Shown here one piece after another: positions 11,601-22,443 of a DNA stretch of 64,000 nucleotides. The translations under genes and the position numbers were made by a program. This DNA comes from Ampelocalamus luodianensis (lineage: Eukaryota > Streptophyta > Magnoliopsida > Poales > Poaceae). The DNA is taken from positions 811,001 to 875,000 of the forward strand of contig CM070629.1 of the NCBI GenBank assembly GCA_036346255.1. Reading direction: 5' to 3'. How positions within the stretch are numbered: position 1 is the stretch's first letter; each line of letters starts with the position of its first letter. Below the pieces are notes generated by a model. It saw nothing but the letters and a program-made list of their open reading frames with translations, did no database searches and had not been told where the DNA came from.

Positions 11601-12273
11601 TGAACAAATGCCAGCAGGCTCATCGAAACTATCATATAAAAGCATTAAATATTCAATGTCTTGAATGATATGTCACATTTTCTCCTATATCATGTAATGA
11701 TTTTTTACGTCTTTTTGAAGACATGTCTGCTGATTCCCCATTTTCCCTTGTCATCTAGGTGGGAACACCTCTCTGCATACCCACCAAAGAATATATTGAT
11801 ATTGGGAAGATCGCGTCTATTGAAATTAATCACAAGCAAGTTGACGTGGCCACAAAAGGGCAAAAGGTGGCCATAAAGGTTGGTGTTATCGTCTGTAGCT
11901 TGATCCCTTTCGATGCTTGTTAGATTGATTGGGTTCTGTTTAATATGTTGTTGCTGGGTTTTGAACAGATTATCGGGAGCAATCCTGATGAGCAGCAGAA
12001 GAGTTTTGGCAGACACTTTGAGATGGAAGATGAGCTTGTCAGCCACATCTCAAGGCGATCTATTGATCTTCTTAAAGAAAATTACAGGGCAAGTCCAGTG
12101 TTTCTTGTTTATTTCCATGTGCATTTTGCTCTGCGTTGACCTTGTCTGCATATATTGGTACACTACCAGACTAGCATTTACTTATTGAAAAATATTCATT
12201 ACCACAGGATGATTTGTCGATAGATGACTGGAAACTAGTTGTGAAGTTGAAGACCATCTTGAAGATACCATGA
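6712..12273 (+). CDS. eIF5B: Eukaryotic translation initiation factor 5B (eIF5B, IF2-type GTPase)
   Basis: Cytosolic GTPase that joins the 60S subunit to the 48S initiation complex. Exons: 6712-9066, 9165-9272, 9372-9472, 9579-9669, 9753-9863, 9953-10018, 10535-10594, 10684-11241, 11759-11878, 11969-12088, 12208-12273; 3456 nt, 1151 residues, a little short of typical plant eIF5B. All junctions keep frame. Residues 1 to about 660 are a charged, disordered lysine/glutamate-rich tail with three related blocks at about 164, 224 and 280 (KKGGFTVDDEDI core). The G domain follows: P-loop GHVDTGKT at 668-675, DTPGH at 730-734, NKVD at 784-787. The EF-Tu-like domain 2, the domain III alpha/beta fold (exon 8) and C-terminal domain IV (ending LVVKLKTILKIP) follow. 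The start MGRKKN is chosen because it matches family N termini; an upstream in-frame ATG at 6286 lies in leader sequence. Intron 10 is GC-AG. Confidence 0.96.
10288..10531 (+). repeat. Duplicated segment in eIF5B intron 6
   Basis: The phrase TCCTACCAAGAA...CACT..CC..CCTATCA occurs at 10288-10332 and again, slightly changed, at about 10488-10525, right before the acceptor of exon 7. It is a diverged direct duplication of about 45 bp, with centres 200 bp apart, so the acceptor's pyrimidine-rich approach has a decoy copy upstream. Confidence 0.6.
11326..11584. mobile_element. Stowaway-type MITE in eIF5B intron 8
   Basis: About 259 bp with long terminal inverted repeats: the left end begins CTCCCTCCAGTCACAAAAGG and the right end closes CCTTTCGTGACTGGAGGGAG, nearly exact reverse complements, with GTCGTTCTTGACTTT/TTTGACTG-type inner sequence also partly paired. 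CTCCCTCC ends are the hallmark of grass Stowaway (Tc1/mariner-derived) MITEs. TA follows the right end; the left flank reads TG, so the TA duplication is imperfect. It sits inside the 517-bp intron 11242-11758 and does not touch splice sites. Confidence 0.88.
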
Positions 12274-12950
12274 GATCACAAAGCCTGCTGCTAGCTTGTC
12301 AGCGAGACCCCCCCCCCCCCCCCCCCAATCTAAATGTCTCAATCCCAACAAGCGACAGTTTTGATTACCAATATTCATTTTCCAGGACCCTGTATTTGAT
12401 TTTCGCGAGTGATGACAGTGTTTTTGAAGGCATGATTTGGTATCCTGCAGCCATGAGAAAGCCCCTATGGATGAAGCAGTGACCAAAGGCAAGATGGAGG
12501 TGATCGATGCAATCAGTGGAGCGGTCGCTCAGGCAGAGCTCGATGGCGTTACTGTCTCCTAAACGGACTTGATATTCTCCTTGAGCGATGGATGACACGC
12601 AACTACAGGGTACTGTTTCTTGATGCCAGTATCTGGGACAATAGGAGAACTTGAGCCATGAGTTAATTACCATCTGTACATGTCGGCGGTCGCCTGTTTG
12701 TGTCAATGACATGAAACCGCATACATACATGCGAATCTAGCCTTCAATAATGTTTTGAGAGTCCGCGGCTTGAAAGGCCTCCTAGACCACCTTTGTTCTA
12801 GTGGACAGGAATTTGCATTTGTGATTGTGATTATAGCCCCGTTTGTCTTATAAGTGTGATATACTATGTATACTTATGCCCCAAATGAGTTTTGTTTGCT
12901 TGATTGACAGCAGTTGCAACCGTGAGCAGCCATTTGGTGATTGGATGCTG
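12274..12950 (+). other. eIF5B 3' region with a poly-C tract
   Basis: Follows the stop codon. It contains a run of 19 C at 12308-12326, a coding-like segment at 12452-12562 described separately, and AT-rich sequence from about 12830, where polyadenylation could occur. No poly(A) site can be chosen with confidence. Confidence 0.5.
12452..12562 (+). pseudogene. Coding-like terminal exon fragment of unknown origin
   Basis: After a plausible acceptor (GTATCCTGCAG ending at 12450) there are 36 open codons then TAA at 12560-12562. The translation starts HEKAPMDEAVTKGKMEVIDA and ends AELDGVTVS: an amphipathic, alanine/glutamate-rich peptide with normal grass coding composition. It is downstream of and out of context with the eIF5B stop. 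It may be a captured last exon of another gene or an alternative terminal exon. I do not recognise the protein. Confidence 0.35.
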
Positions 12951-15062
12951 CTCCAATTCACGCGATTCAGCTGGTCATCTGGGACATGTCTCTGAATTGT
13001 AGCTTGGGCCACTCACTACTCAGCAGGCCAGGACTCAGGATGTTCCATGAGGAGAAATGCTGTGGATGATCTGCCTGTTTTGGTTGTCTGGTCCAGGCTC
13101 CGGCTGCTCTAGCTAGATCTTGCACATCACGTAGTCTCTTCTCCCTTTGCCCAATTCAGATAACGCCTGTATATGGCTGCACGGTCCTCTCTCCCCTGAG
13201 AAGCGAGGTATTTTCAGCAGGCTATTTCCGATAGCCACAACTCGCCACCCTCCAGGTGACCAGGTCATGTGTTTATGTCACACTCCGATTTTGTTCGATG
13301 AACCATGACGCGTCCGGCCGGATCAAACAGTGATCAACTAGTGAGTGAACAGCACGCACATGGATACTACTGCAGAGACAGTGATTTTTTTTAAAAAAAA
13401 AAACGGTAGATGCATGAATAAATACGGGTCAAATATTTCTGTTTAGCAGTCGTTTTGGTCTCAGTTTAGCAGCTCACGTATCTTGTGTCCAGCACATGTG
13501 GCCGAATAAATACGGGTCAAATATTTCAGTTGTATGTAATGCAAGATACCAAGCTATAGTATAGATCTGAGTATTGATGGACTGTAGATAGACGGCGACT
13601 ATGAGAAGTACTGGACAGACAAGAAAGAAGGTGTTTGACGTTCCTGTGGAAATGTTTAAAGAAGGCAATAGCATCTTTAGGTAACGATGACGAAATTTGA
13701 GGCTATAACTGAGATAGTAGACCGGTAAATCTGGATGATGCCAACTAAATTTTCGGGGAGAATAAATATGAAAAGCTATGTAGATATAACAAGTGTGTAG
13801 TGCTATATTTATATAGGCGAGGCATTACATCTAGAGATTGGTAGGACAGTGATGTAAGGTATTACATGCAGTAGAACTAAAGCGTCTTGTAGGAACAGCA
13901 TGTTACATTAGTGATACCAAAGGTTACGAATAGTATTTTGCAGATGTCTACAGTTTTAGCGCCGAAGGTCCTATGTTAAGGTAGCAATAAGTAAGCTTAG
14001 ATCTCTGTTATCTGTAATCGGAAAAGGAAAGGAATATTCTGATGCACTGGATGTATGAAACACGTGGTTCAACAGCAGTAGCTCTAGTCACCTATAGTGG
14101 ATGTGTTCTTTTGTGGCGAGGAGCAAGTGTGCTATCTTTGTCAGTGAGTAAGTTACTGTGTACATCGTAGCTTGTGGAGTGCGGATCCTGCAGTCAGCCA
14201 GTGTGTACGAATATAAGTGGAAATAACCAGGGTACATGATGAGGATGTGGCAGACTGCATATGTGAATAAAGAAGATAGAGAGAGTGTTTGCGTTAACCT
14301 GTTCTGAATCCTGTGATGGATGGATCAAAAGGTATTTTTTTGGTAGAGGAAGCTGGCACATCCGCTGGAGCTGGGCTGGTGATAAAATAACAAATAAATG
14401 TCACATAGTAATGTGCTGCTAGAAACGAATGCTAGCGATTGTGAAGCATATCTTAAGAGTGTACCTGTGTGGAGTATGTGTTGCTGTGTCAGACAGTTGT
14501 GTTGGAGATGGTGGGGTGTGTTGCCATGGCCTTCGTTCTCTATGATAGAGTCGGTAACAGGGAAATTTTTTATGCGTTGAGTAGTTGTAAGGAAACGAAA
14601 TCACTGACATTATAGATAACATTTGTAGGCGACTGTAGTCGAAATGAAAGACAATATGGAAATATATTATAACCAGACAGTTTGCTACTGAATAAACGAT
14701 TTAGAGATCTGTAACATACATATTGTCCTACTTCAGAAACTATTGTTTTAAAAAAAAAACACATGGAGAGTAAGATACAAGATCTAGGGCCACAAGAAAG
14801 ATGCATGTAGATATACAACGATGATGATGCTGTCAGATAGCAGATCAGACTCGAGCAAGACGAAGAAGTTGGAGGAATATGCAACAAGGTGTCAAAATAT
14901 ATGTGGCTACGTGAAATTATTGTTAAACCCTGTGGTTTTGTGAAGCAAGTGACAACATACCTATGGTTAAGTGTAATTTCCTCTTACAAATTCTTGTTAG
15001 GATTCTAGACATGCGGATAATATAGAATAAAAAAAAATGCATTGATCATTACATGGAATTTT
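12951..15062. other. Intergenic, no gene recognised
   Basis: AT-rich DNA with short open frames only. A 24-bp exact direct repeat (starting GAATAAATACGGG) occurs at 13416-13439 and 13504-13527, 88 bp apart. Poly-A/T runs occur at 13386-13403 and 14750-14759. Nothing here matches a protein family I know. Confidence 0.5.
13416..13527 (+). repeat. Pair of 24-bp direct repeats
   Basis: Identical 24-mers at 13416-13439 and 13504-13527, both beginning GAATAAATACGGG and ending ATATTTC. The 64 bp between them include CAGTCGTTTTGGTCTCAG. The copies are too long to be chance in this much DNA. They could be a local duplication or relics of a small insertion. Confidence 0.7.
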
Positions 15063-15063
15063 T

Positions 15064-15381
15064 ACTCCCTCTGTTCTTTTGTAAACTCCAAGTGATGCCT
15101 TAGGCTGTTAGCATTATGCATACTAATAAACTCACAGGATGACCCCAATTAAAGTTATGTCTCTTTCTACACCATTAAATATGTTATCTACCAAACCATC
15201 CACCTTTAGTCTATGTGACCAATGAAGTATAAATGGTCTTGTATAATGGAGCATGTATTAAACAAGTACAGGACAATTTAGGAAGAAATGGTTTATTTTT
15301 TTCCCTAAAGACGTAGAACATAACTAATAAAGAACAAGAATATCTCCCTGAAACATCACTTACAAAAGAACAGTAGTAGTA
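15064..15381. mobile_element. Stowaway-like MITE
   Basis: The left end reads CTCCCTCTGTTCTTTTGTAA and the right end CTTACAAAAGAACAGTAGTA, so TTACAAAAGAACAG pairs with CTGTTCTTTTGTAA; CATCACTT near the right end pairs with AAGTGATG near the left. The 318 bp between are AT-rich and non-coding. The CTCCCTC left tip marks the Stowaway group; the right tip has diverged (GTAGTAGTA instead of GAGGGAG). Confidence 0.75.
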
Positions 15382-15604
15382 CCAATTAGTGTAGTTCAAG
15401 GACAATTCATGCATTAAATGTATTGAAAACCAAATGCATAGGGGGGAAATGACATCAGAGTGTCATTGCTTCCTCCAAGAACAACAAGGATGTGGTTCAG
15501 GGTGATTACATACACTTTTAAGCAACACTATGAAGCAAAAGATGCTGATTCTAGGCAAGAATGACAAGGTTCTGATATAGTTTCAAGGAGAGCCAGTAGC
15601 AAAC

Positions 15605-16430
15605 CTGAAAACGTTCTGCACCAAGGTAACTTTGTAGCATGCGAAGAGCAGAAGCACCCTTATCATAGCTAATGGCATAAAAAATCGCATCAACTTCATT
15701 GGCATGGTGTATTTCAACCTGATCATATAGAACAAAAAATAGTGTAATGAATTACAGTCCTCATTTAGGCAACTGGAAATGTTAACGCCACCAGCTGAAG
15801 CTGTGTTAATGCATCTACTGATGATGATCTGTAAAGTAAGATTTCAATCTAAAATGATTTAAGCATCAATTTCAATATTCCATAGGCATGTCAAGAGTCA
15901 ATCATGAATCAGACAATGAATGAATGTGTCAGGAATGTAGCTAACATATTATGCATCTTCATTTCTTAACATTGTCAAAATTTGCACTCCACAATAGATT
16001 CTCATTTCTACGGCAATATAGTGGCATATATGATTTTACACAAAGTAATGCACAACGTATGAAATGCCACAATTTTTCCAACCACTGGACCAGGCCATGG
16101 CACATTAGCAAACAATGAGGTTACCTCAATAGGATGAGACTCGGCTAGTGAATCCAATCTGAGAGCAGTGGTTGTGCTACCAAGAAACTACGTCCAGATA
16201 TTCCACTGTGGAAAAAAAGAATCAACTGCTAAATGGCTCATCTGTTAAAATAGAAAGTATATTCATTCAGTATATAATGGTAGGTGGTATTTTTTTTAAA
16301 AAAAATTGGTCGTCAAATTGATTACCCATGTAGCAAAACCTTCATTTAGCCACAAGTGAGTCCACCATTCCATGGTTACAAGATTACCAAACCATTGATG
16401 AGCCAATTCATGTGCCACAGTAATTGCAAC
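15605..16430 (-). pseudogene. M1-family aminopeptidase (APM1-like) gene fragment with an in-frame stop
   Basis: Three exons on the minus strand, each with good splice sites and in frame. Exon A 16430-16326 (35 codons) carries the zinc site HELAHQWFGN...WLNEGFATW, the HEXXH-18-E signature of M1 metallopeptidases. Exon B is 16241-16125 (39 codons); it contains a TAG at its 18th codon, between WNIWT and FLGSTT, and VSYLA-type start has become MSHLA. Exon C 15718-15605 (38 codons) reads VEIHHANEVDAIF...GAERFQ. In plants APM1 is a membrane-associated puromycin-sensitive-type aminopeptidase of 870-880 residues; only about 112 codons are here. No further exons were found on either side, so this is a captured or duplicated fragment. 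Introns A/B (84 bp) and B/C (406 bp) survive, which rules out a processed copy. Confidence 0.88.
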
Positions 16431-16574
16431 CTAAACAAAATAGATGCTGAGATGAATAAACAAAGGAGATTTAAGCATCTGGAATTCAATCATCCCAAAG
16501 AAAAGGTCTAATTAAGGAATAACTTGTTATCAACTGAATGAATTATAGAATAATTACGTATGATAGTCACACAA

Positions 16575-16800
16575 AGGGGGAAAAATCCGGCCGGTAACCG
16601 CCGGTTACCACTTACCGTCAGGGGTCCGGGATCCAAAATCCCAGACGGTTTTTCCCGATTCGGCCAGTTCAAATTCTAATTTTCGAATTTTAGATGGTTT
16701 TCAATCAAATTCGAGCTAATTTAATCCGAAAAAGCGAATTCGTAACCGCCTACATCTTGTTTAGCCGACTCTGGGAAGTGGTCAGTACGGTTATGTGATC
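16575..16800. repeat. CGGTAACC-rich repeat, copy 1
   Basis: Begins GGGGGAAAAATCCGGCCGGT and continues with several GGTAACCGCC / GGCGGTTACC units, then AAATTCGA-type AT-rich sequence and GTAACCGCC near 16746. The reverse complement of the segment ending near 59925 starts almost identically, so the two belong to one family in opposite orientation. Class unknown. Confidence 0.65.
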
Positions 16801-16879
16801 CCTGGTCACACATCATTATTTAAGAAGTAAACTGTAAACAATGAAAAGAAATATAACTAAACAACTCTCTGAGCATGAT

Positions 16880-17415
16880 AGATACACTCTGTTTGGTGGA
16901 ATGGTAATCACAGACGGTTTTACCAGCGCGACTGTCTCTATTACTGGGTACGCTAAGAACCATCTGTGATGAGCTAATATCACAGATGGTTTGTATTAAG
17001 AACCGTCACATACGGTCTCTGGTATGTCGTCTCATCATAGACGGTTTGTAGTAAAAACCGTCTATGACTTGGAATTTTTCATACTATCTGATTTTATCAT
17101 AGCTTTCTACTTTTTTTTAATCTTTGTAAGAAGCGACTGGCCACGCTATATATATATGTAAACGGTCTCGGTATATGTATTTATTGTCTTCTATATATGT
17201 AAACGGTATCAGTATAACGACATGATGGCATTACTGACCGATGGAAAACAGGTAATACATGTTTATGTGCCATATTCTGAATTGAATTTGCTATCATAGA
17301 CGGTTATTTACTGGAACCATCTGTGATGTGTATTTGTCACAGATGGTTCTAATTGAGAACCGTCTGTGATAATTACGTATCACAGACGGTTTATAGTTGG
17401 AACTGTCTATGATAT
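16880..17415. repeat. Cluster of short inverted repeats resembling CACTA subterminal repeats
   Basis: At least ten copies of a 12-14 bp motif, TCACAGACGGTTT or variants (CATAGACGG, CAGATGG), in both orientations: about 16910, 16962, 16979, 17034, 17058, 17295, 17317, 17337, 17359, 17380 and 17402. Head-to-head pairs are separated by 8-15 bp. Dense, alternating subterminal motifs like this are bound by transposase in grass CACTA elements, and TCACAGACGG-type motifs are typical there. Terminal CACTA tips were not found, so this is either a decayed end or a MITE built from the same motif. Confidence 0.6.
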
Positions 17416-17606
17416 GTTCAATGCTTTGGCTCCCACGCGATGCGTCTCTTTGTTTCGTGCACCGATGTTACGATGCGTCTCTTCGTCTCTGACTTCGGTT
17501 GGAAGTTACTCTATATTTTATAAGAATGATCATCCGCCACCGAAAGATGAATCTCGGCCACATCGCTCTATTCACGGCACCATTGAATACGTACACAGCC
17601 ATCACC

Positions 17607-18405
17607 ATGGTGAGCACGCGGAGCATAACGACGAGGACCAAGCCGAGGAGGTCGGTGATTGCCTTCGCTCTTCCTCACGATGTCGTCGTCGACATCGTCA
17701 GCCGCGTGGCCGTGAGCTCTCCTTAGCTCATGGATGATCTCTACAGCCTACGAGCTACGTACGTACGTATTTATACCTACAAAAATATGTACTACTATTT
17801 ATTCTAAAGTCTTAAATTTTGTATATATGTACGTATATTGGAGTTACAAGACCACGTACAAGGCATCCAAGGAGGGCGCTGTGGGGAGGTGCGTGGCGCT
17901 GGAGTGGGAGGAGACGATGAAGTACCTAGACAACGAGCGCTACCACGCCGTTGTGAACCACCTGGCCAGTGTCGGCAACCCGGAGGCATGCTTCATCGTT
18001 GGCCTCGCACTTGTCTTTGCGCTCCAAGACATGCAGCGTGGCCTCGTGTGCCTCGAACGGGCGACCGTCGTTGGCCACAAGGCCGCGCCCTACGTACTCA
18101 GCCTCCTCCTCTACACGGCCGGCGAGGCGCGCGACGTTGGAAAGCACTACATCAGCCATGTCGAAGGTGAGCCGGTCGGCGGCGGATGTGAGACGGCCAA
18201 GAGGACCAACTGGGAGTGCGCAGGCAATGCCGGAGGCTCGCTGCGGACACGATCCAGGAGGCGTGGTGGAAGAGGATGGCCGGGCCGTGTGTGGACGCTG
18301 TCGGAGGACGGCCACCGGTGCACGAGCACCGGCTGCGGCGTGACGGAAGGGTGAGACGACTATGTCGTCTTTTGCAGCGACGACTGTAGGATTAGGCATG
18401 AGTAT
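17607..18405 (+). pseudogene. F-box protein pseudogene (grass At1g67623-like family)
   Basis: The start MVSTRSITTRTKPRRS is followed by the F-box segment LPHDVVVDIVSRVAVSSP and, after a TAG at 17724-17726, LMDDLYSLRAT. A likely intron occupies about 17755-17865. The next exon (about 17866-18220) reads ASKEGAVGRCVALEWEETMK, NPEACFIVGLALVFALQDMQ and LERATVVGHKAAPYVLSLLL, the Sel1/TPR-like region of this family. The MYND-like C terminus follows in shifted frames (AADTIQEAWWKRMAG; DGHRCTSTGCG) and ends DDYVVFCSDDCRIRHEY after a TGA that replaces the usual TGG at 18352. Two stops and two frameshifts make it inactive. Family members are SCF substrate adaptors. Confidence 0.85.
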
Positions 18406-19930
18406 ATGCCAAGTTCATTGCACATGTGTTGAACTACTTGTCGTAAAATTAGCGGTTTTAGATATAGTTTTATCAAATTTTCAGATATAATTGTAAGAAA
18501 CGAGTGACCAGGCTGTTTGGTCATATGTAAATTCAAAATAATAATAATAATCTAGTTTGGAGGTGGACTTACTATTATATGAGATCATATCATGAACGGC
18601 TCTAGAATAGGGCCGACGTCTCGACGCGACGCTAAGGCATTTCGTGGTAGAACTCAACTAGATATGGTGGGTGCATGAAACGCAACAATAAGAGTTACTA
18701 CCACTTGTACCAGTGCCACTGCCACCAAGTCTGATCCTAAAAATTATGATCAATCCACCTAATTATGAAATGATAACTTGCTGGAACATGGTTTTGAGCA
18801 GCACAAATATCCATGCGAAAGCATTGCAAAAACCAAAAGTTTCACCAGTTTCCAAGAAGTCCAGTCTAGAACTTGGCAAGATGTGGCGACAAATGAGGTC
18901 TTGCTTGAGCAAGAAGGTTGGTGAGAAACAACATTCATGTCGGGTGGTCATTTTGTTTGTGGTAGGAATCGGATTGTGTCTTAGTCTTGCCGGCCTGTTG
19001 TAATTCACTGTGTACGTACGTGGGATCCATAACCAAGGGGCTATCAAGATCCTATAATTAACTAGTTGGAAATAATATTGCTTATTTAGTAGATAGACCA
19101 AAAGGCAAAGTCTCTGTGCCTGTCTGTCTATCTTGCGCTCCTACATTCTTCGCTTAATTATCGGGCTAATTTTGACATTTACGAGCCGGGATTGCCACTG
19201 CACGATACTGCCACCCAATGAAATGACATGGATATTATATGCATGATCAACTGTATACAAGTGCATATATATGAACAACGAAAATAAAAGCCGTTGTTAT
19301 TCAGAATTTAGATGCAGTATGTTTGGCAAAACGATGTTTCAATTCTGACGAATTTTTCCAGATGATAGTAAACGATTGAGGGGGGAAGCACAAGACTGAG
19401 ATGTTTGTATGGCAAAGCAAAGTTACACAGCGTTGGTAACCGTAACCATGCCATCAGAACGATATTTTTTAAAACTAATTATCACAACAATTTTCTCTCC
19501 CATGTTTCTAGTGCTGCACTTTTCTTTTTCTTTCTTTCTTTTTTTTTTTCTTCAAAAAGTGCTGCACTTTTTAGGACACACCGCATGCCATATAGGTTGG
19601 AAGCTAGGCAGAAGTAGGGAGGATGTCAGCTGGCCCCCAGCAAAATCCCAACAAGTGTGCCCACAAGAGCAAGCAACCAACAGGTGAATTCGGATGCTCT
19701 GCAATACTGAATATGATTCGAGAGAGAGTGAACAGCAGTCCATTCCACCGTACTATTTCAACGGAAAGTAATGTACTAGTGATTTTACTGCAACGAAACC
19801 ATTGTAGCAAACAATGCAACGATTGATCTAGACATTCAGTTTTCGATCGGACGGTAGAGATTGCTCCTAATACCGTACTACCGTAGATCTTCTGCATTGA
19901 CTACTTTGATGCAGAGGATCCCGGTCCCAA
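18406..19930. other. Intergenic with simple repeats; no firm gene
   Basis: AT-rich. An AAT run lies at 18536-18549 and a T/C-rich tract at 19518-19555. The 13-mer GTGCTGCACTTTT flanks the T/C tract (about 19512 and 19559), suggesting slippage or a small insertion. A 96-codon frame at 18713-19003 ends with a hydrophobic stretch (ILFVVGIGLCLSLAGLL) but has no family match I recognise. Confidence 0.45.
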
Positions 19931-20218
19931 CAAAGGGGTGTAACATCAGCTTAATCCCCCCATCTTTTCAACACTAATGGGGATAGGTTGGGCAATGGCA
20001 TATCCACAAGGAGATGCTTGCACGAGTGACCCAATCAGGTGATTAACTCCAAGCTAAAGAGTGATTAAACCACTAACCCCCATCCTTTTTCGGCCAAGTT
20101 GGTTAGGATGATGGCCCTAGTGTGCTTTGTTGGCCATTAGCCCAGTCCCTGGGGCCCACCAGCCACCACGATGCAAAACTGTTACATAATAATTACTATA
20201 CAAATTAAGTTGGGTGGT

Positions 20219-20253
<35 letters not shown>

Positions 20254-22443
20254 AATCTGCTCGATCGATCCCAAGCGGAGAGATTTCATCGCTCTGGAAG
20301 GGAGGAGAGAGAGAGAGAGAGAGAAAAAAAAGTGGGAACAGGATGATTTGATGCGTTCTTAGGACCACAGTCTCGTCAAGAATTGCTTTCTACTCCATTA
20401 GGATAAGAAGATCTAGTTGGAGTAGTTAGGTTAGCGCGATACGCCAATGAACCCTATCTGGGGAAAAGTCTGCATCTTTTCTCGTAGATGTTAACGTACG
20501 TACTCCTCGATCACCTGATTGACGTAACAGTTGTATAACCGTAGCCGATCGATCGACAAGCAGGTTAACGTTCTGCCATCTGGCAAGCTGTCAGATACCA
20601 TACGCAGCTACTAGCTAGCTAGCTAGCGCCGGATCATCCATCATTCCTCCGCAAATCGCAGGTAGGTAAGGTAGCTAGGCACAAGTGCCAAGCGCATGGC
20701 GCTAACATATATATCTACATAGATAATACTGCCCCGTCAATTTCCGGGCTGCTTTACGAGAAGCATGCATAAGCTCACAACGTTTGCAACGACGACGTCG
20801 CAGCAACAGCAGCGGGGAGACAAGAAGACGACGACGTCGCTCTCCGGCGGGGCAGTGGTACGTGGTGGCGCCGCGAGGCGTGGGGCGGGGTGATTGGTGG
20901 GCCGTCCGTCCGCGCGGGGCGGAATGTTCAGTGAGAGAGACGACGATCAGGGGGGCCGGCCGGCAAGGGGACAGGGGATTGCGGCGTGGAGCCCGCGGTG
21001 TAGGGCGTGGCGGCGGCAGGGAGCTCTGTTCGTGGGCGCCCACCGCTCCCCTCCGTCTCCAGGGCTCCTGACAACGATCACCCATCTAGCCATACGGGCA
21101 GTGCTTCCGCATGCATTTAGGAACAATCTTGCGAGGTTTATTTTTGAGACGACACCATGCATGGTTCAATCTCTTGTCCACCTCAGCCTTGGCTTTATGC
21201 TACCTGTCAGACAGCTTGCAGGGTTCGTTTTTTGAGATCATAGGCTCATAGCTCAAAGGAACTGGCGGATCGATCAATGTTAACCGAGATCGACTTCGGG
21301 AAAAAAAACAAACTCAAGAAACAATCTATCAGAAACTTTATTTCTTTTTATTAGATTAAATACCCTCTCTTTTATCGGTATCTCTCCCCTTCACACACAG
21401 ATTGGGCTAGGATCGTGCTCATTCTGAACCCATCGAAGGTGTGTTGAGGGTGAGGCCCTGTGACACATGGTCTGTCTCGAGAGTCGTCCTGAAAAGGAGT
21501 TTACTCGTGTCCTTACTTGGGATAATTTCACGCTGAGTCATGAAGAGATGTAGCAAGTGCCATTGAGAGCTCTGCTGCTGACAGCCTAGGGCATTAATTC
21601 CAGCTGGAGCTGGGGATTGACTTTAGCCGGCGCTAAATTATCGCAGGCACCCACCCCTTCACTGTCCCCGTCAGCGATGGTGCATGCTAAGAACTAGCAA
21701 CTCACGTGCAAGCTCGTCATGGCTAGCTCTCACCCTTGCTCGGTTCCTCGTTAATTTTCCCCGATCACCACGCAACGCTCAAGACTAGAGCAGGCGCAGT
21801 ACCCTCCCTATCTAACATACGGTACGATCGACCCACGTAACGCATATCAAGTACATGAACAGAGTCAGGCATTGCTCCCGATCCGACGGGTTGCGGTGGT
21901 TGCAAAGTCACCGCCTCTTGTCGCAGGAAATTTACAAGAGCACAGTACCCTATCTACGCGTGATCAAGGCCCCACCCACGTAGATTCTATTCTGCGTGAC
22001 AATTTTAACCGATTCCTATGGAAATCGAACGATTCGTTTCCTGTTATACTCCTACCGAGTCCCCGGCGGATCAGAGATCACCTGACGACGTACGTTCCCC
22101 CCCACTTACACTCGGTTCTTCGGTGTCAATTAAGCTCGTCGGCGCCTAGCTAGTTGGGCAGGCAGGAGAGGTGCGGACTGATGGTGGATATCGCAGGCCC
22201 TACTCGCATCACGCGTCCTGGAAAAGAGCCAAACATACCCATCTCCATCTCCCCCCTTTTTATTCTCTTTTCTCAGCTGCATGTGTGTGTTCCTTCAATC
22301 CTCTCGATCTCTTCTTTCCGTGTTCGTAGATACCGAGATTGATTGGAATTCTTCCGTACAATATAATTGGCTAGCCCTTTATTGGTTCATATCAGATTGG
22401 AGAGAAAATGTGTGTGCTCCTTCGAAAGAAACGAAAAGAAAAG
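19931..22443. other. Intergenic with GA tracts and a GC-rich island
   Basis: GA dinucleotide tracts occur at about 20222-20249 and 20305-20323, and a CTAG run at 20608-20627. From 20775 to 21070 GC content rises sharply with CGACGACGTCGC repeats; frames are open on both strands there because of composition only. The rest has no recognisable coding sequence. DNA from 22430 to 22443 (A/G-rich) is the target of the Copia insertion. Confidence 0.5.

Noticed and set aside
18713..19003. 96-codon frame with a hydrophobic C terminus
   Set aside because: No family match, no promoter or splice support; a chance hydrophobic end is possible.
20702..21085. 127-codon minus-strand and 95-codon plus-strand frames
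   Set aside because: GC island with both strands open; no recognisable protein.
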